A stretch of 64,000 nucleotides of DNA from an uncultured Ruminococcus sp. Its GTDB lineage: Bacteria > Bacillota > Clostridia > Oscillospirales > Ruminococcaceae. A program made the position numbers and the translations under genes. Within the stretch, counting starts at the first letter, position 1; every line of letters starts with the position of its first letter. This document shows positions 8,400-16,222 of the stretch, piece by piece. The DNA is taken from the NCBI GenBank assembly GCA_902787825.1, contig CADAHS010000009.1, positions 1 through 64,000 of the forward strand. The letters run 5' to 3'. The notes under the pieces were generated by a model. It ran no database searches. It had not been told where the DNA came from and worked only from the letters and a program-made list of their open reading frames with translations.

Positions 8400-9524
8400 T
8401 TGACGAAACGTAAGCTGAAAATGTACATTATCATAGGCACTATACTGATCGTTCTGGCAGGAGTGCTTTTGTATATATTTGTATGGAATAAGCCAAAGGT
8501 CAAGGCTGATGTCAATACCAAAGTATTTAATAGCTCTATGTGTCAAAGGGTCGATGACGATTATTATTATATCAGCGGCAAAAGTGTAAAGCGTTTGAAA
8601 AATGATGAAGAAAAGACTGTTTATGAAGGAATAAAGCCATACAGGATATGTGTTGACAAGGAGTATCTGTATGTATGCGATAACGGCGTCATATGCGTTG
8701 ATTTGAAAAGCGGAAAGAGCAATATTATCGTAAATGTCAAAAAAGAAGACCTTTGGTATATCTACGCTGACAACGGCTGCTTGTTCTATGAAATTAGTAG
8801 TGAGCCGCTAAAGTGTATAGATATAAAGACCGGCGAGACAAAAGATGCAATAGAGCTTTTGAATGACAAGAGTGACGGTTTTCACAAACAAAGATTTTCA
8901 GACGATAAGTGGATAATAGCGAGTATAAAAGATGCAGAGTTGGGCGCGTTTGAGATATGTGATGATGATATGAACCTGTTGTCCAGTAATGCCACAGGCT
9001 TTGTTGAAAAAGATAATGAGATTCTTTTAGCTGCAGTCTCTGGCTTTAACTGTGGTTATGAATGTCGATTTTATAAAAGCGACGGAACAGAGGCTAAAAC
9101 TGTTAAATATACAACACCTGCGGAGACAACAGGCGAATCAACTATAATAGGCAACAATGTTGTCACAGTGTCCACGACGATAAAACAGCCGTTTTCAATC
9201 GGAAGACATGGTGATAACCGTTATCTTCCGCAGCTGGAGAACCATTATTATGATACATATATTAAAGTCAATACTGATGATTTTGAGATCCAGACGCATA
9301 AGATGAAAAAATATGAACGTATAATCTATGCTGATGATAAAAAGGTCGTGACCTATTATAACGGCAAGTATGTTACTTATTCTGCTGATGAATGGAAGGT
9401 CACAGATGAAAAGAAAGCGGACGAGATAAAAGACGGCGGAAAGTATACATTCGAAGCCTGCGGTGAGTATGTATTTGTATTTGACGACAACACGGGTGAG
9501 TGCATAAACAGAATAAAGATATGA
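8400..9524 (+). CDS. Membrane-anchored protein of unknown function
   Basis: A 374-residue protein with a basic N-terminus and a single membrane helix (about 10-28), after which the rest should be outside the cell. The outer part is rich in strand-like Tyr/Asp/Gly segments (YYYISGKSVKRL, YLYVCDNGVICVD, CLFYEISSEPLKCIDI) repeating about every 35-40 residues, like a beta-propeller of the DUF5050 or WD-like type; this fold is inferred. TTG at 8400 is chosen because GAGGTGA sits 6 nt before it; GTG at 8391 overlaps that ribosome site. An IS256 element has inserted right at its stop codon without changing the reading frame. Confidence 0.75.
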   Translation: MTKRKLKMYIIIGTILIVLAGVLLYIFVWNKPKVKADVNTKVFNSSMCQRVDDDYYYISGKSVKRLKNDEEKTVYEGIKPYRICVDKEYLYVCDNGVICVDLKSGKSNIIVNVKKEDLWYIYADNGCLFYEISSEPLKCIDIKTGETKDAIELLNDKSDGFHKQRFSDDKWIIASIKDAELGAFEICDDDMNLLSSNATGFVEKDNEILLAAVSGFNCGYECRFYKSDGTEAKTVKYTTPAETTGESTIIGNNVVTVSTTIKQPFSIGRHGDNRYLPQLENHYYDTYIKVNTDDFEIQTHKMKKYERIIYADDKKVVTYYNGKYVTYSADEWKVTDEKKADEIKDGGKYTFEACGEYVFVFDDNTGECINRIKI

Positions 9525-9527
9525 ACA
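9520..9527 (+). repeat. Left target-site duplication of the IS256 element
   Basis: TATGAACA directly precedes the left inverted repeat and is identical to 11018-11025. It contains the TGA stop of the upstream gene. Confidence 0.92.
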
Positions 9528-9571
9528 GGCTCTGCGAAAAAAACTCTGTAAATTCAAAAACTGTGATAAAA
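9528..9571 (+). repeat. IS256 left inverted repeat
   Basis: It starts GGCTCTGCG, then A7, CTCTGT, and CTGTGATAAA at 9561-9570. It matches the reverse complement of the right end with a 3-nt indel. Confidence 0.88.
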
Positions 9572-9583
9572 AACGTTATTTCT

Positions 9584-9615
9584 GGAGCGGCTTAAAAAGT
9601 CGCTCCGATTTTTTT
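9584..9615 (+). terminator. Rightward terminator inside the IS left end
   Basis: GGAGCG (9584-9589) pairs with CGCTCC (9601-9606) and is followed by GATTTTTTT. It lies inside the element and acts on the plus strand, so it would stop transcripts entering from the 8400 gene before they run antisense through the transposase. Confidence 0.75.
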
Positions 9616-9712
9616 ACAGTATAAATTGGATACTGTAATTTGTCAAGATACTTGTGCTATCAGCATGTTGGAATGGAGCGCAGCTGAATGGAATCAGGCT
9701 GATATCCGGCTG

Positions 9713-10939
9713 TCAGCCGAGCCTGTCAGGATACATGATCTCAAGCTCACCAAGGACTTTACCCCAGTTTCGCAGCGGCATAGTCCATTTCTTAGCTATC
9801 TCATGTGTTGCCAGATACAGAGCCTTCAGCAGCGCTGTATCGCTTGGGAATACGCTTCTTTGCTTGTTCAGACGGCGATAGCCGCTGTTCAGGCTCTCGA
9901 TGGCATTTGTGGTATAAATGACCTTTCTGACATCGGATGAGAACTTAAAAATCGGCGATATTACGTCCCAGTTCTTGTACCAGCTCTTCATAGCGTTGGG
10001 ATAATCGTCCTCCCATTTTTTAGTAACACGATCAAGAGCTTCAAGAGCAGCGTCCTCGGAAGGCGCATGATATATCGTTTTCAGGTCGTTTGCGAATTCC
10101 TTCTTGTTCTTCTCACCGACGTATTTAAGCGTATTTCGTACCTGATGAACTATGCAGCGCTGAAGCTCGGTCTGCGGAAATGCCGCTGATACGGCTTCTT
10201 TCATACCTGTGAGACCGTCTGCGCAGATGACAAGAATATCCTTAACTCCGCGATTTTTCAGCTCGTTCAGAACACCGAGCCAGTACTTGGCGCTCTCGTT
10301 TTCACCGATATGTATTGAAAGGACTTCTTTGTGACCTGTCATGCTGACAGCCAGAATCACATACGCGGCAAGCTTCCTGATCTGCCCGTTCTCACGAACC
10401 GAGAAGTGTACTGCATCTACAAATACTATCGGATATACTTCATCGAGAGGACGTTTCTGCCAGTCCTCTATCTGCGGTAGAAGGCGGTCTGTGATATCTG
10501 ATACCATACCGTCGCTGACTTCAAAGCCGTAGATATCTTCGATAGTTTCGCTTATCTGGCGAGTGGTCATGCCTTTAGCATACAGCGATATTATCTTCTG
10601 CTCAATGCCTGAGATGTCCTTCTGACGTTTCTTTACGACCTTTGGCTCAAAACTGCCGTCACGATCCTGCGGCACTTCTATTTCGGTTTCTCCGAAGTTT
10701 CCGCGAATCTTCTTGGTTTTCTTGCCGTTGCGATAGTCAGGATTGTCGGAACGCTCATATTCCTGATATCCCAGATGCTCGTCCATTTCGGATTCGAGCA
10801 TTTCCTGGATCGTCCCTCCGAGAAGGTCTTTGAGAGCATCCTCAATATCCTTTGCAGACTTGATGTCGTATTCCTCAAGCAGCATTCCTATGATGTTCTT
10901 CTTTCCTTCACTCATCGGTTCTCTTTTTCTTCTTGCCAT
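9713..10939 (-). CDS. IS256-family transposase (DDE)
   Basis: A 408-residue mutator-type transposase that cuts and joins the element ends. Seen: N-terminal EYDIKSAKDIEDALKDLLGG and EMDEHLGYQEYERS (family signatures), then FVDAVHFSVRENG (first Asp), VICADGLTGMKEAV (second Asp) followed by QRCIVHQVRNTLKYV, and TTNAIESLN (the catalytic Glu). All DDE residues are present and the length is typical (about 390-410). The ATG follows AGGAGG with good spacing. The gene fills the element and no frameshift is seen. Confidence 0.97.
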   Translation of the reverse strand: MARRKREPMSEGKKNIIGMLLEEYDIKSAKDIEDALKDLLGGTIQEMLESEMDEHLGYQEYERSDNPDYRNGKKTKKIRGNFGETEIEVPQDRDGSFEPKVVKKRQKDISGIEQKIISLYAKGMTTRQISETIEDIYGFEVSDGMVSDITDRLLPQIEDWQKRPLDEVYPIVFVDAVHFSVRENGQIRKLAAYVILAVSMTGHKEVLSIHIGENESAKYWLGVLNELKNRGVKDILVICADGLTGMKEAVSAAFPQTELQRCIVHQVRNTLKYVGEKNKKEFANDLKTIYHAPSEDAALEALDRVTKKWEDDYPNAMKSWYKNWDVISPIFKFSSDVRKVIYTTNAIESLNSGYRRLNKQRSVFPSDTALLKALYLATHEIAKKWTMPLRNWGKVLGELEIMYPDRLG

Positions 10940-10971
10940 AAAAAATCAGCCTCCTGTGATATTAATTCTAT

Positions 10972-11017
10972 TTTATCACAGTTAGCTGATTTTTCACAGA
11001 CTTTTTTTCAGAGGCTC
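10972..11017 (-). repeat. IS256 right inverted repeat
   Basis: Read inward from 11017 it is GAGCCTCTG, A7, GTCTGT, then CTGTGATAAA at 10981-10972, the counterpart of the left end. Confidence 0.88.
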
Positions 11018-11025
11018 TATGAACA
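11018..11025 (+). repeat. Right target-site duplication of the IS256 element
   Basis: TATGAACA, identical to 9520-9527, directly after the right inverted repeat. Confidence 0.92.
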
Positions 11026-11030
11026 CAATA

Positions 11031-11057
11031 AAAGCGGTGCCAACAAAGCACCGCTTT
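11031..11057 (-). terminator. adhE terminator
   Basis: A 10-bp stem (AAAGCGGTGC / GCACCGCTTT) with a 7-nt loop lies 11 nt after the adhE stop. On the minus strand it ends in TTTATTGTG. Confidence 0.88.
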
Positions 11058-11067
11058 TTAGTTTGTC

Positions 11068-13680
11068 TTATTTTCCGTAGTATGCTGCGAGGTATATCTC
11101 CTTTATCTCGCTCATCAGCGGGTATCTCGGGTTTGCGCCCGTGCACTGATCGTTGAATGCGTTCTCGACCATCTCGTCAAGCGTTGCAAGGAAGTCCTCC
11201 TCCTTAACGCCGTAATCTGCGATAGTCGGCTTTATCTCGATAGTCTTTTTCAGCTTTTCTATCTGCTTGATAAGATTTTCAAACGATTCCTTATCGTCCT
11301 TGCCGCCAAAGCCGCAGTAGCGTGCGACCTCTGCGTATCTTTCAAGCGTGTGCGGATACTGGTACTGCGAGAAGGTACCCATCTTTCTTGGCGTAGGATC
11401 AGCGTTGTAGCGCATAACTCTTGTAAGGATAAGCGCATTTGCAATACCGTGCGGCAGGTGGTGGTAAGCGCCCAGCTTGTGCGCCATTGAGTGGTTCACA
11501 CCAAGGAAAGCGTTTGCAAAAGCCATACCTGCCATGCAGGCAGCATTAGCCATTTTTTCTCTTGCAGCCGGGTCGTTTGCGCCGTTTTTGTATGCCGACG
11601 GCAGATTATCAAATACAAGCTTTGCAGCCTTTAAAGCCATTGCGTCTGTGTAGTCTGAAGCCATTACCGAAGCGTAAGCTTCAAGTGCGTGTGTCAGTAC
11701 GTCAATACCCGATGCGCAGGTCAGACCCTTTGGAGCGTTCATCATCATGTCCGCATCAACGATAGCCATGTTAGGCAGCAGCTCGTAGTCAGCGATAGGA
11801 TATTTTGTGCCTGTTTCCTGATCGGTGATGATAGCAAACGGAGTTACCTCCGAGCCTGTTCCCGCAGATGTAGGAACTGCCACAAAGTAAGCCTTTTCAC
11901 CCATTTTCGGGAACTTGTATATTCTCTTTCTGATGTCCATGAAATCCATTGCCATGTCTTCAAAAACAACATCAGGATGTTCGTAGAGTACCCACATTAT
12001 CTTTGCAGCGTCCATAGCCGAGCCGCCGCCGAGAGCGATTATAACATCAGGCTCGAACTCAGCCATTTCCCTTGCACCCTCCTGAGCGTTTGCAAGCGTC
12101 GGGTCAGGCTGAACGTCAGAGAAAACGTGGTAAGCTATACCCAGCTCGCTGAGCTTGTCGGTGATGCAGTTTGCGTAGCCGTTTTTGTAAAGGAATCTGT
12201 CAGTGACAACAAAGGCTCTCTTTTTGCCAAGCTCGTCTTTCAGCTCACTGAGAGCCACAGGCAGACAGCCGTTTTTGAAGTAAACTTTCTGCGGTGTTCT
12301 GAACCAAAGCATATTCTCTCTCCTCTCAGCAACAGTCTTGATGTTAAGCAGGTGCTTGACACCCACGTTTTCCGAAACCGAGTTGCCGCCCCACGATCCA
12401 CAGCCGAGCGTCAGGGAAGGAGTCATCTTGAAATTGTAAAGGTCGCCGATACCGCCGTGTGAAGAAGGCGTGTTTATAAGTATACGGCAGGTCTTCATTT
12501 TATTGCGGAACTTTTCGATCTTTTCCTTTTGTGTTACCACATCACAGTAAAGTGACGATGTGTGACCGATACCTCCGTCACGAACCAGCCTGTCTGCCTT
12601 GTCAAGCGCATCGTCAAAGTCCTTTGCCTTGTACATCGCAAGTACAGGTGAGAGCTTTTCGTGAGCGAACTCCTCACTGATGTCAACATTTGTTACTTCA
12701 CCGATAAGTATTTTTGTATCCTCCGGTACTTTTACATCAGCCAGCTCAGCGATCCTGTGAGCAGACTGTCCGACTATCTTAGCGTTGAGCGAGCCGTTTA
12801 TGATTATCGTCTTTCTCACCTTTTCGGTTTCAGCCTTGGTGAGAAAATGACAGCCACGAGCCTTGAATTCCTTCTTGACCTCGTCATAAATGCTTTTGTC
12901 AACTATCACCGACTGCTCCGAAGCGCAGATCATACCATTGTCAAAGGTCTTTGAATGTATTATCGACGAAACTGCAAGCAGTATATCAGCAGACGAATCT
13001 ATGACCGCAGGCGTGTTTCCTGCGCCAACTCCAATGGCAGGCTTTCCGCTTGAATAAGCAGACTTGACCATTCCCGGACCACCCGTTGCGAGAATGCAGT
13101 CAGCCTCTCTCATAACAGTTTGAGTCAGCTCCAGCGACGGAACATCTATCCATCCGATGATCCCCTCCGGTGCACCCGCCTTTACCGCAGCATCAAGTAC
13201 CACCCTTGCAGCCGCTATCGTTGACATCTTAGCTCTCGGGTGCGGCGAGATAATGATAGCGTTTCTTGTTTTCAGGCACAAAAGAGCCTTGAAAATAGCT
13301 GTAGATGTCGGGTTTGTTGTCGGGATTACCGCTGCAATAACTCCGATAGGCTCTGCAAGCACAGTCGTACCGTAAACCTCGTCACGCTCGATAACATCAC
13401 AGGTCTTGACGTTTTTGTATTTGTTGTAGATGTATTCGCTTGCGTAGTGGTTCTTGATGACCTTGTCCTCAACTATGCCCATGCCCGTTTCTTCCACCGC
13501 AAGCTTTGCAAGAGGTATCCTCGCCTTGTTTGCAGCCATAGCGGCAGCCCTGAAGATCTTATCCACCTGCTGCTGTGTGTATGATGAGAACTTTTCCTGC
13601 GCTGCTCTCAGCTCAGCGAGCCTCTTTTCCAGAGCAGGTACATTGTCAACAAGATTGGATTTGTTTTGTGCTTCAGCCAT
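11068..13680 (-). CDS. adhE: Bifunctional acetaldehyde-CoA / alcohol dehydrogenase
   Basis: An 870-residue fusion that reduces acetyl-CoA to acetaldehyde and then to ethanol, regenerating NAD in fermentation. The N-terminal aldehyde dehydrogenase domain (about 1-440) carries the catalytic Cys in NGMICASEQS. The C-terminal iron alcohol dehydrogenase domain (about 455-870) carries GGGSAMDAAK and the iron-ligand region GIDVLTHALEAY ... NHSMAHKLGAYHHLPHG. AdhE proteins form spirosome filaments. The start MAEAQNK is set by the AGGAGG ribosome site; an upstream in-frame extension crosses the promoter and is not coding. The gene is monocistronic, with a consensus promoter and terminator. Confidence 0.98.
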   Translation of the reverse strand: MAEAQNKSNLVDNVPALEKRLAELRAAQEKFSSYTQQQVDKIFRAAAMAANKARIPLAKLAVEETGMGIVEDKVIKNHYASEYIYNKYKNVKTCDVIERDEVYGTTVLAEPIGVIAAVIPTTNPTSTAIFKALLCLKTRNAIIISPHPRAKMSTIAAARVVLDAAVKAGAPEGIIGWIDVPSLELTQTVMREADCILATGGPGMVKSAYSSGKPAIGVGAGNTPAVIDSSADILLAVSSIIHSKTFDNGMICASEQSVIVDKSIYDEVKKEFKARGCHFLTKAETEKVRKTIIINGSLNAKIVGQSAHRIAELADVKVPEDTKILIGEVTNVDISEEFAHEKLSPVLAMYKAKDFDDALDKADRLVRDGGIGHTSSLYCDVVTQKEKIEKFRNKMKTCRILINTPSSHGGIGDLYNFKMTPSLTLGCGSWGGNSVSENVGVKHLLNIKTVAERRENMLWFRTPQKVYFKNGCLPVALSELKDELGKKRAFVVTDRFLYKNGYANCITDKLSELGIAYHVFSDVQPDPTLANAQEGAREMAEFEPDVIIALGGGSAMDAAKIMWVLYEHPDVVFEDMAMDFMDIRKRIYKFPKMGEKAYFVAVPTSAGTGSEVTPFAIITDQETGTKYPIADYELLPNMAIVDADMMMNAPKGLTCASGIDVLTHALEAYASVMASDYTDAMALKAAKLVFDNLPSAYKNGANDPAAREKMANAACMAGMAFANAFLGVNHSMAHKLGAYHHLPHGIANALILTRVMRYNADPTPRKMGTFSQYQYPHTLERYAEVARYCGFGGKDDKESFENLIKQIEKLKKTIEIKPTIADYGVKEEDFLATLDEMVENAFNDQCTGANPRYPLMSEIKEIYLAAYYGK

Positions 13681-13753
13681 GAAAATTACCTCCTGTTTAA
13701 GTTTCTGCGATAGTTGAAAACCATCGAAGATAAGTATTTCCCGTGTTGATATT

Positions 13754-13782
13754 ATTATACAGTAAAAGCGGCTTTTTGTCAA
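13754..13782 (-). promoter_or_regulatory. adhE promoter
   Basis: TTGACA (13782-13777), 17 nt, then TATAAT (13759-13754) on the minus strand. The leader is about 75 nt. No convincing Rex operator was found around it. Confidence 0.82.
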
Positions 13783-13976
13783 TTTTAATCTTCTACATCT
13801 TTTGCAGTTTTTGCTGATGTTTATTATGCAAAATGACGACTGGTCATTTTTTTAGCTTTCTTCGTTCATTTGTTCTTGATTTTTCGTGCAAATGTGTAAA
13901 AAATCGACGTATAAGAACAAAAGATGAACAAAAGCCTACTAAAGTGTATACATTTGTGAAAATAACGAAACTGCTC
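13783..13976. other. AT-rich spacer between divergent promoters
   Basis: This stretch separates the adhE promoter from the rightward promoter at 13977. It is rich in A/T with several TTCTT and AACAAAAG motifs but holds no ORF, clear hairpin or recognised operator. Confidence 0.5.
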
Positions 13977-14004
13977 TTGACAATGTTAAAAAAGAGTGTA
14001 TAAT
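13977..14004 (+). promoter_or_regulatory. Promoter of the kinase-fold gene
   Basis: TTGACA (13977-13982), 16 nt, then TATAAT (13999-14004). The leader carries a small hairpin, TCCCGAT / ATCGGGA, at about 14032-14051, just upstream of the GAAGGGA ribosome site. Confidence 0.75.
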
Positions 14005-14073
14005 ATATACAGCGGAAGTGTTTCCGTATTCTCCCGATGAAAAATCGGGACTACCTGAAGGGAATGATAATTA

Positions 14074-14832
14074 ATGAGTGAAAAGAGATTGCTGGCTTCC
14101 AGTGACATCTATGATGTTTATGAGCGTGACGGCTTTGCAGTCAGAGAGTACAATGATAACGCATATAAGGAAAAGTGCCTGTATGCTGCGCTTACACACG
14201 CAAGAGTAGAAACGACGCTTGTGAATTCGTTTATAAAAATACCTACCCTGCACGAGGTCTCCGTGGTCGACGGAAGATGGTCGATAACGATGGACTTCAT
14301 CAAGGGTAAGACCATGCAGCAGCTTATGGACGAGGACCCGTCCAATATGGAAAAGTACCTCAACCAGTTCATTGATATCCAGACTGAGATCCACGCTCAG
14401 TATATGCCGCTTTTGTCAAAACTGAAGGACAAGATGACAAGGCAGATCAAGAGTCTTGGACAGATCGACGAGATAAAGAAGTATGAGCTGCTGACGAGGC
14501 TTGATTCGATGCCAAAGCATATCAAGCTGTGCCATGGCAACTTTGCTCCGAAAAATATCATAATCAACGACGAGGGCACATATGTTATAAACTGGGGCTC
14601 TGCAAGACAGGGAAATGCTTCAGCCGATGTCGCAAGAACGTATCTGCTTCTTTGCCTCAACGACCCTGCGCTCGCTGAGCCGTATCTTGATAAGTATTGC
14701 CTGAAAAGCGGTACATCAAAGCAGTATGTTCAGGCTTGGCTGCCTATCGTTGCGGCTGCACAGCTCATCAAAGGCAAGCCCGAGGAGAAGGATCTGCTGA
14801 TGAAGTGGATCGACGTGGTGGACTATTCCTGA
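14074..14832 (+). CDS. APH/choline-kinase-fold protein, probable pseudokinase
   Basis: A 252-residue protein with the aminoglycoside-phosphotransferase (APH) fold. Seen: ITMDFIKGKTMQQLM at about 70-84 (hinge region), the Brenner-like motif at 154-163 reading HGNFAPKNII where active members have HGD-x4-N, and VINWGSA at about 171-177 where active members have I-D-W/F. Both acidic residues (catalytic base Asp156 and metal-binding Asp173) are Asn. The ORF is intact and has its own promoter and terminator, so it is expressed, but phosphotransfer by the usual mechanism is unlikely. It may bind a nucleotide or small molecule instead. A real substrate is not predictable. Confidence 0.8.
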   Translation: MSEKRLLASSDIYDVYERDGFAVREYNDNAYKEKCLYAALTHARVETTLVNSFIKIPTLHEVSVVDGRWSITMDFIKGKTMQQLMDEDPSNMEKYLNQFIDIQTEIHAQYMPLLSKLKDKMTRQIKSLGQIDEIKKYELLTRLDSMPKHIKLCHGNFAPKNIIINDEGTYVINWGSARQGNASADVARTYLLLCLNDPALAEPYLDKYCLKSGTSKQYVQAWLPIVAAAQLIKGKPEEKDLLMKWIDVVDYS

Positions 14833-14925
14833 TGAAAGTGTGAACGTTTTTCACAAAAGTTGTATTGTTTAATTGTAATAAATCCGTAACTTGTTTTTGT
14901 GCAAAATTGCATAAAACGAATTTGT

Positions 14926-14960
14926 GCCGATGGTGAATTATGTTCACTATCGGCATTTTT
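14926..14960 (+). terminator. Terminator of the kinase-fold gene
   Basis: GCCGATgGTGAA / TTCACtATCGGC stem-loop followed by ATTTTTTAT. Confidence 0.88.
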
Positions 14961-14972
14961 TATGAAAATTTG

Positions 14973-14989
14973 GTGTAAAGTGTTTACAC
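14973..14989 (+). promoter_or_regulatory. Palindrome over the -35 box (putative operator)
   Basis: GTGTAAA (14973-14979), 3 nt, TTTACAC (14983-14989) is a perfect 7-bp inverted repeat, and its right arm is the -35 element of the following promoter. This is a common operator position for a repressor; the regulator is unknown. Confidence 0.5.
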
Positions 14990-15011
14990 TAAATATTGAG
15001 TGTGATATAAT
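14983..15011 (+). promoter_or_regulatory. Promoter of the lipoprotein gene
   Basis: TTTACA (14983-14988), 17 nt, TATAAT (15006-15011). Confidence 0.72.
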
Positions 15012-15070
15012 CATAATCAACAAGATATATATAGAAAGGAGAGCCTCTTTTAAAGGAGGTAATAGGGGAC

Positions 15071-15547
15071 ATGAGAAAGTTTGTACTTGTTGCAGTCACA
15101 GCTTTGACTATCGCACTTTCAGCAAGCTGCGGTATGACAGAAGATAATAAAGATAATGAAACAAAGCTCACAACTGCTACGCAGCAGGAAAATGCAGCAG
15201 GGGAAGCTGCAAACATCAGCAAAAATTTCAAGGTGCTTCCTGATAACGCAAAGAAAGCGCTCGACCTTGCAAGCGACGGTTCGCAGAAGGTTTATCCATC
15301 AGCCAATGGCAGCAGATCTTTCGGCTATACAGGAAAAAGCAAGGTGAATGGGGCTGATTGCTACTGCTTCAGCGTATTTGATGTGGATAAGGAGCAGACG
15401 ACACCCGCTGCGGACGTTGCGGTATCGACAGATTTTACAAAGGTGTTCGCTTCCGATGCAGGCAAGGCACAGTATAAAGAGGTAAGCCTTACCGCTTCTC
15501 CATCGACCAGCTGGTGCGATATTCAGACACCTGCGTTTAAAAAATGA
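15071..15547 (+). CDS. Lipoprotein of unknown function
   Basis: A 158-residue exported lipoprotein. The signal peptide has a basic MRK start, a hydrophobic core (about 4-17) and the lipobox LSASC with Cys20 as the lipidated residue. A Thr/Asn/Glu-rich linker (about 22-48) precedes a compact domain with FGYTGKSKVNGADCYCFSVFDV and a second cysteine cluster ending at TSWCDIQTPAF, so an extracellular disulfide is possible. The family was not recognised. AAAGGAGGT lies upstream of the ATG. Its terminator overlaps the promoter of the sigma factor that follows. Confidence 0.82.
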   Translation: MRKFVLVAVTALTIALSASCGMTEDNKDNETKLTTATQQENAAGEAANISKNFKVLPDNAKKALDLASDGSQKVYPSANGSRSFGYTGKSKVNGADCYCFSVFDVDKEQTTPAADVAVSTDFTKVFASDAGKAQYKEVSLTASPSTSWCDIQTPAFKK

Positions 15548-15563
15548 TCTTTTGACTTTTCGG

Positions 15564-15595
15564 GACTGTTGCATTTCGCAGCAGTCTTTTTTTTT
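15564..15595 (+). terminator. Terminator of the lipoprotein gene
   Basis: GACTGTTGC / GCAGCAGTC stem (one G-U pair) followed by nine or more T. Confidence 0.88.
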
Positions 15596-15620
15596 GTAAC
15601 CTTTTGAAGAATCGTGCGTC
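15595..15620 (+). promoter_or_regulatory. ECF-type promoter, probably autoregulated
   Basis: TGTAAC (15595-15600), 16 nt, CGTC (15617-15620), then TATATAAG. This is the -35/-10 pattern of Bacillus SigX/SigW-type promoters, not sigma-A, and it stands directly before an ECF sigma gene, so self-activation is inferred. Confidence 0.7.
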
Positions 15621-15664
15621 TATATAAGTGAAGTACTTCAAAAACAAAGGAAGGAGCAAGGCTC

Positions 15665-16222
15665 ATGACCGATGATGAGCTTATCACGATGCTTGAGGTC
15701 AAGGACAAATATGCACTTGAGGAGCTTGAAAAAAAGTATGGTGCATACTGCAAAAGCATTGCTATGAATATCCTGCGAAGCAGGGAAGATGCTGATGAGT
15801 GCCTCAACGATACCTACCTGAGCGTTTGGAACAGCATTCCGCCTGCGCAGCCCGATGATCTTAGAATGTATGTCGCAGGAATAACGAGAAATTCTGCAAT
15901 AAGTCTTTGGCGTAAAAAGCACGCAGGCAAGCGTAGTTCAGGACATATCGAGCTGCTGCTGGAGGAGCTTTCCGATGCCGCAGCATCTGAGGATCACTTT
16001 GAAAAGCTTGAAGATACCCTTGCACTCAAAGACGCATTCAATGGCTTTTTGGAGGACCTCAAACCTGAGCAAAGACGAATATTTCTGAAACGATACTGGT
16101 ATATGCAAACAGTAAAAGAAATAGCACAGCAGCTTGATCTCAGTGAAAGCAAGGTCAAAGTCACCTTGCACCGCACAAGAAACAAACTGAAAAAGCTATT
16201 GGAAAGAGAGGGACTTTTATGA
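15665..16222 (+). CDS. ECF RNA polymerase sigma factor
   Basis: A 185-residue sigma-70-family factor lacking regions 1 and 3. Region 2 (about 10-80) includes REDADECLNDTYLSVWNSIPP, whose DA-E..ND-x-Y-L-x-VW is typical, and the -10 recognition helix near ITRNSAISLWRKK. Region 4 (about 120-182) has LKPEQRRIFLKRYW and the helix-turn-helix TVKEIAQQLDLSESKVKVTLHR. The ribosome site is AAGGAGCAAGGCTC. Its stop overlaps the next start by 4 nt, the usual arrangement with an anti-sigma partner. The group resembles the Firmicutes ECFs related to SigX; the stimulus is unknown. Confidence 0.93.
   Translation: MTDDELITMLEVKDKYALEELEKKYGAYCKSIAMNILRSREDADECLNDTYLSVWNSIPPAQPDDLRMYVAGITRNSAISLWRKKHAGKRSSGHIELLLEELSDAAASEDHFEKLEDTLALKDAFNGFLEDLKPEQRRIFLKRYWYMQTVKEIAQQLDLSESKVKVTLHRTRNKLKKLLEREGLL

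Larger units (their letters stand above)
9528..11017 (-). mobile_element. IS256-family insertion sequence, complete
   Basis: A 1490-bp element with an intact transposase gene on the minus strand. The ends are imperfect inverted repeats: both run G-x8-AAAAAAA-x-TCTGT from the tip and share CTGTGATAAA about 35 nt inside. It is bounded by an exact 8-bp direct repeat (TATGAACA), the duplication length typical of IS256. All parts are intact, so it may still be active. No passenger genes are present. Confidence 0.95.

Noticed and set aside
13681..13782. A 34-residue N-terminal extension of AdhE
   Set aside because: It crosses the consensus promoter and the AGGAGG site; the family starts at the MAEAQNK position.
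13950..13975. Possible Rex operator (TTGTGAAAATAAC) upstream of adhE
   Set aside because: Only one half resembles the Rex consensus and it lies about 170 nt upstream of the adhE promoter, nearer the divergent gene.
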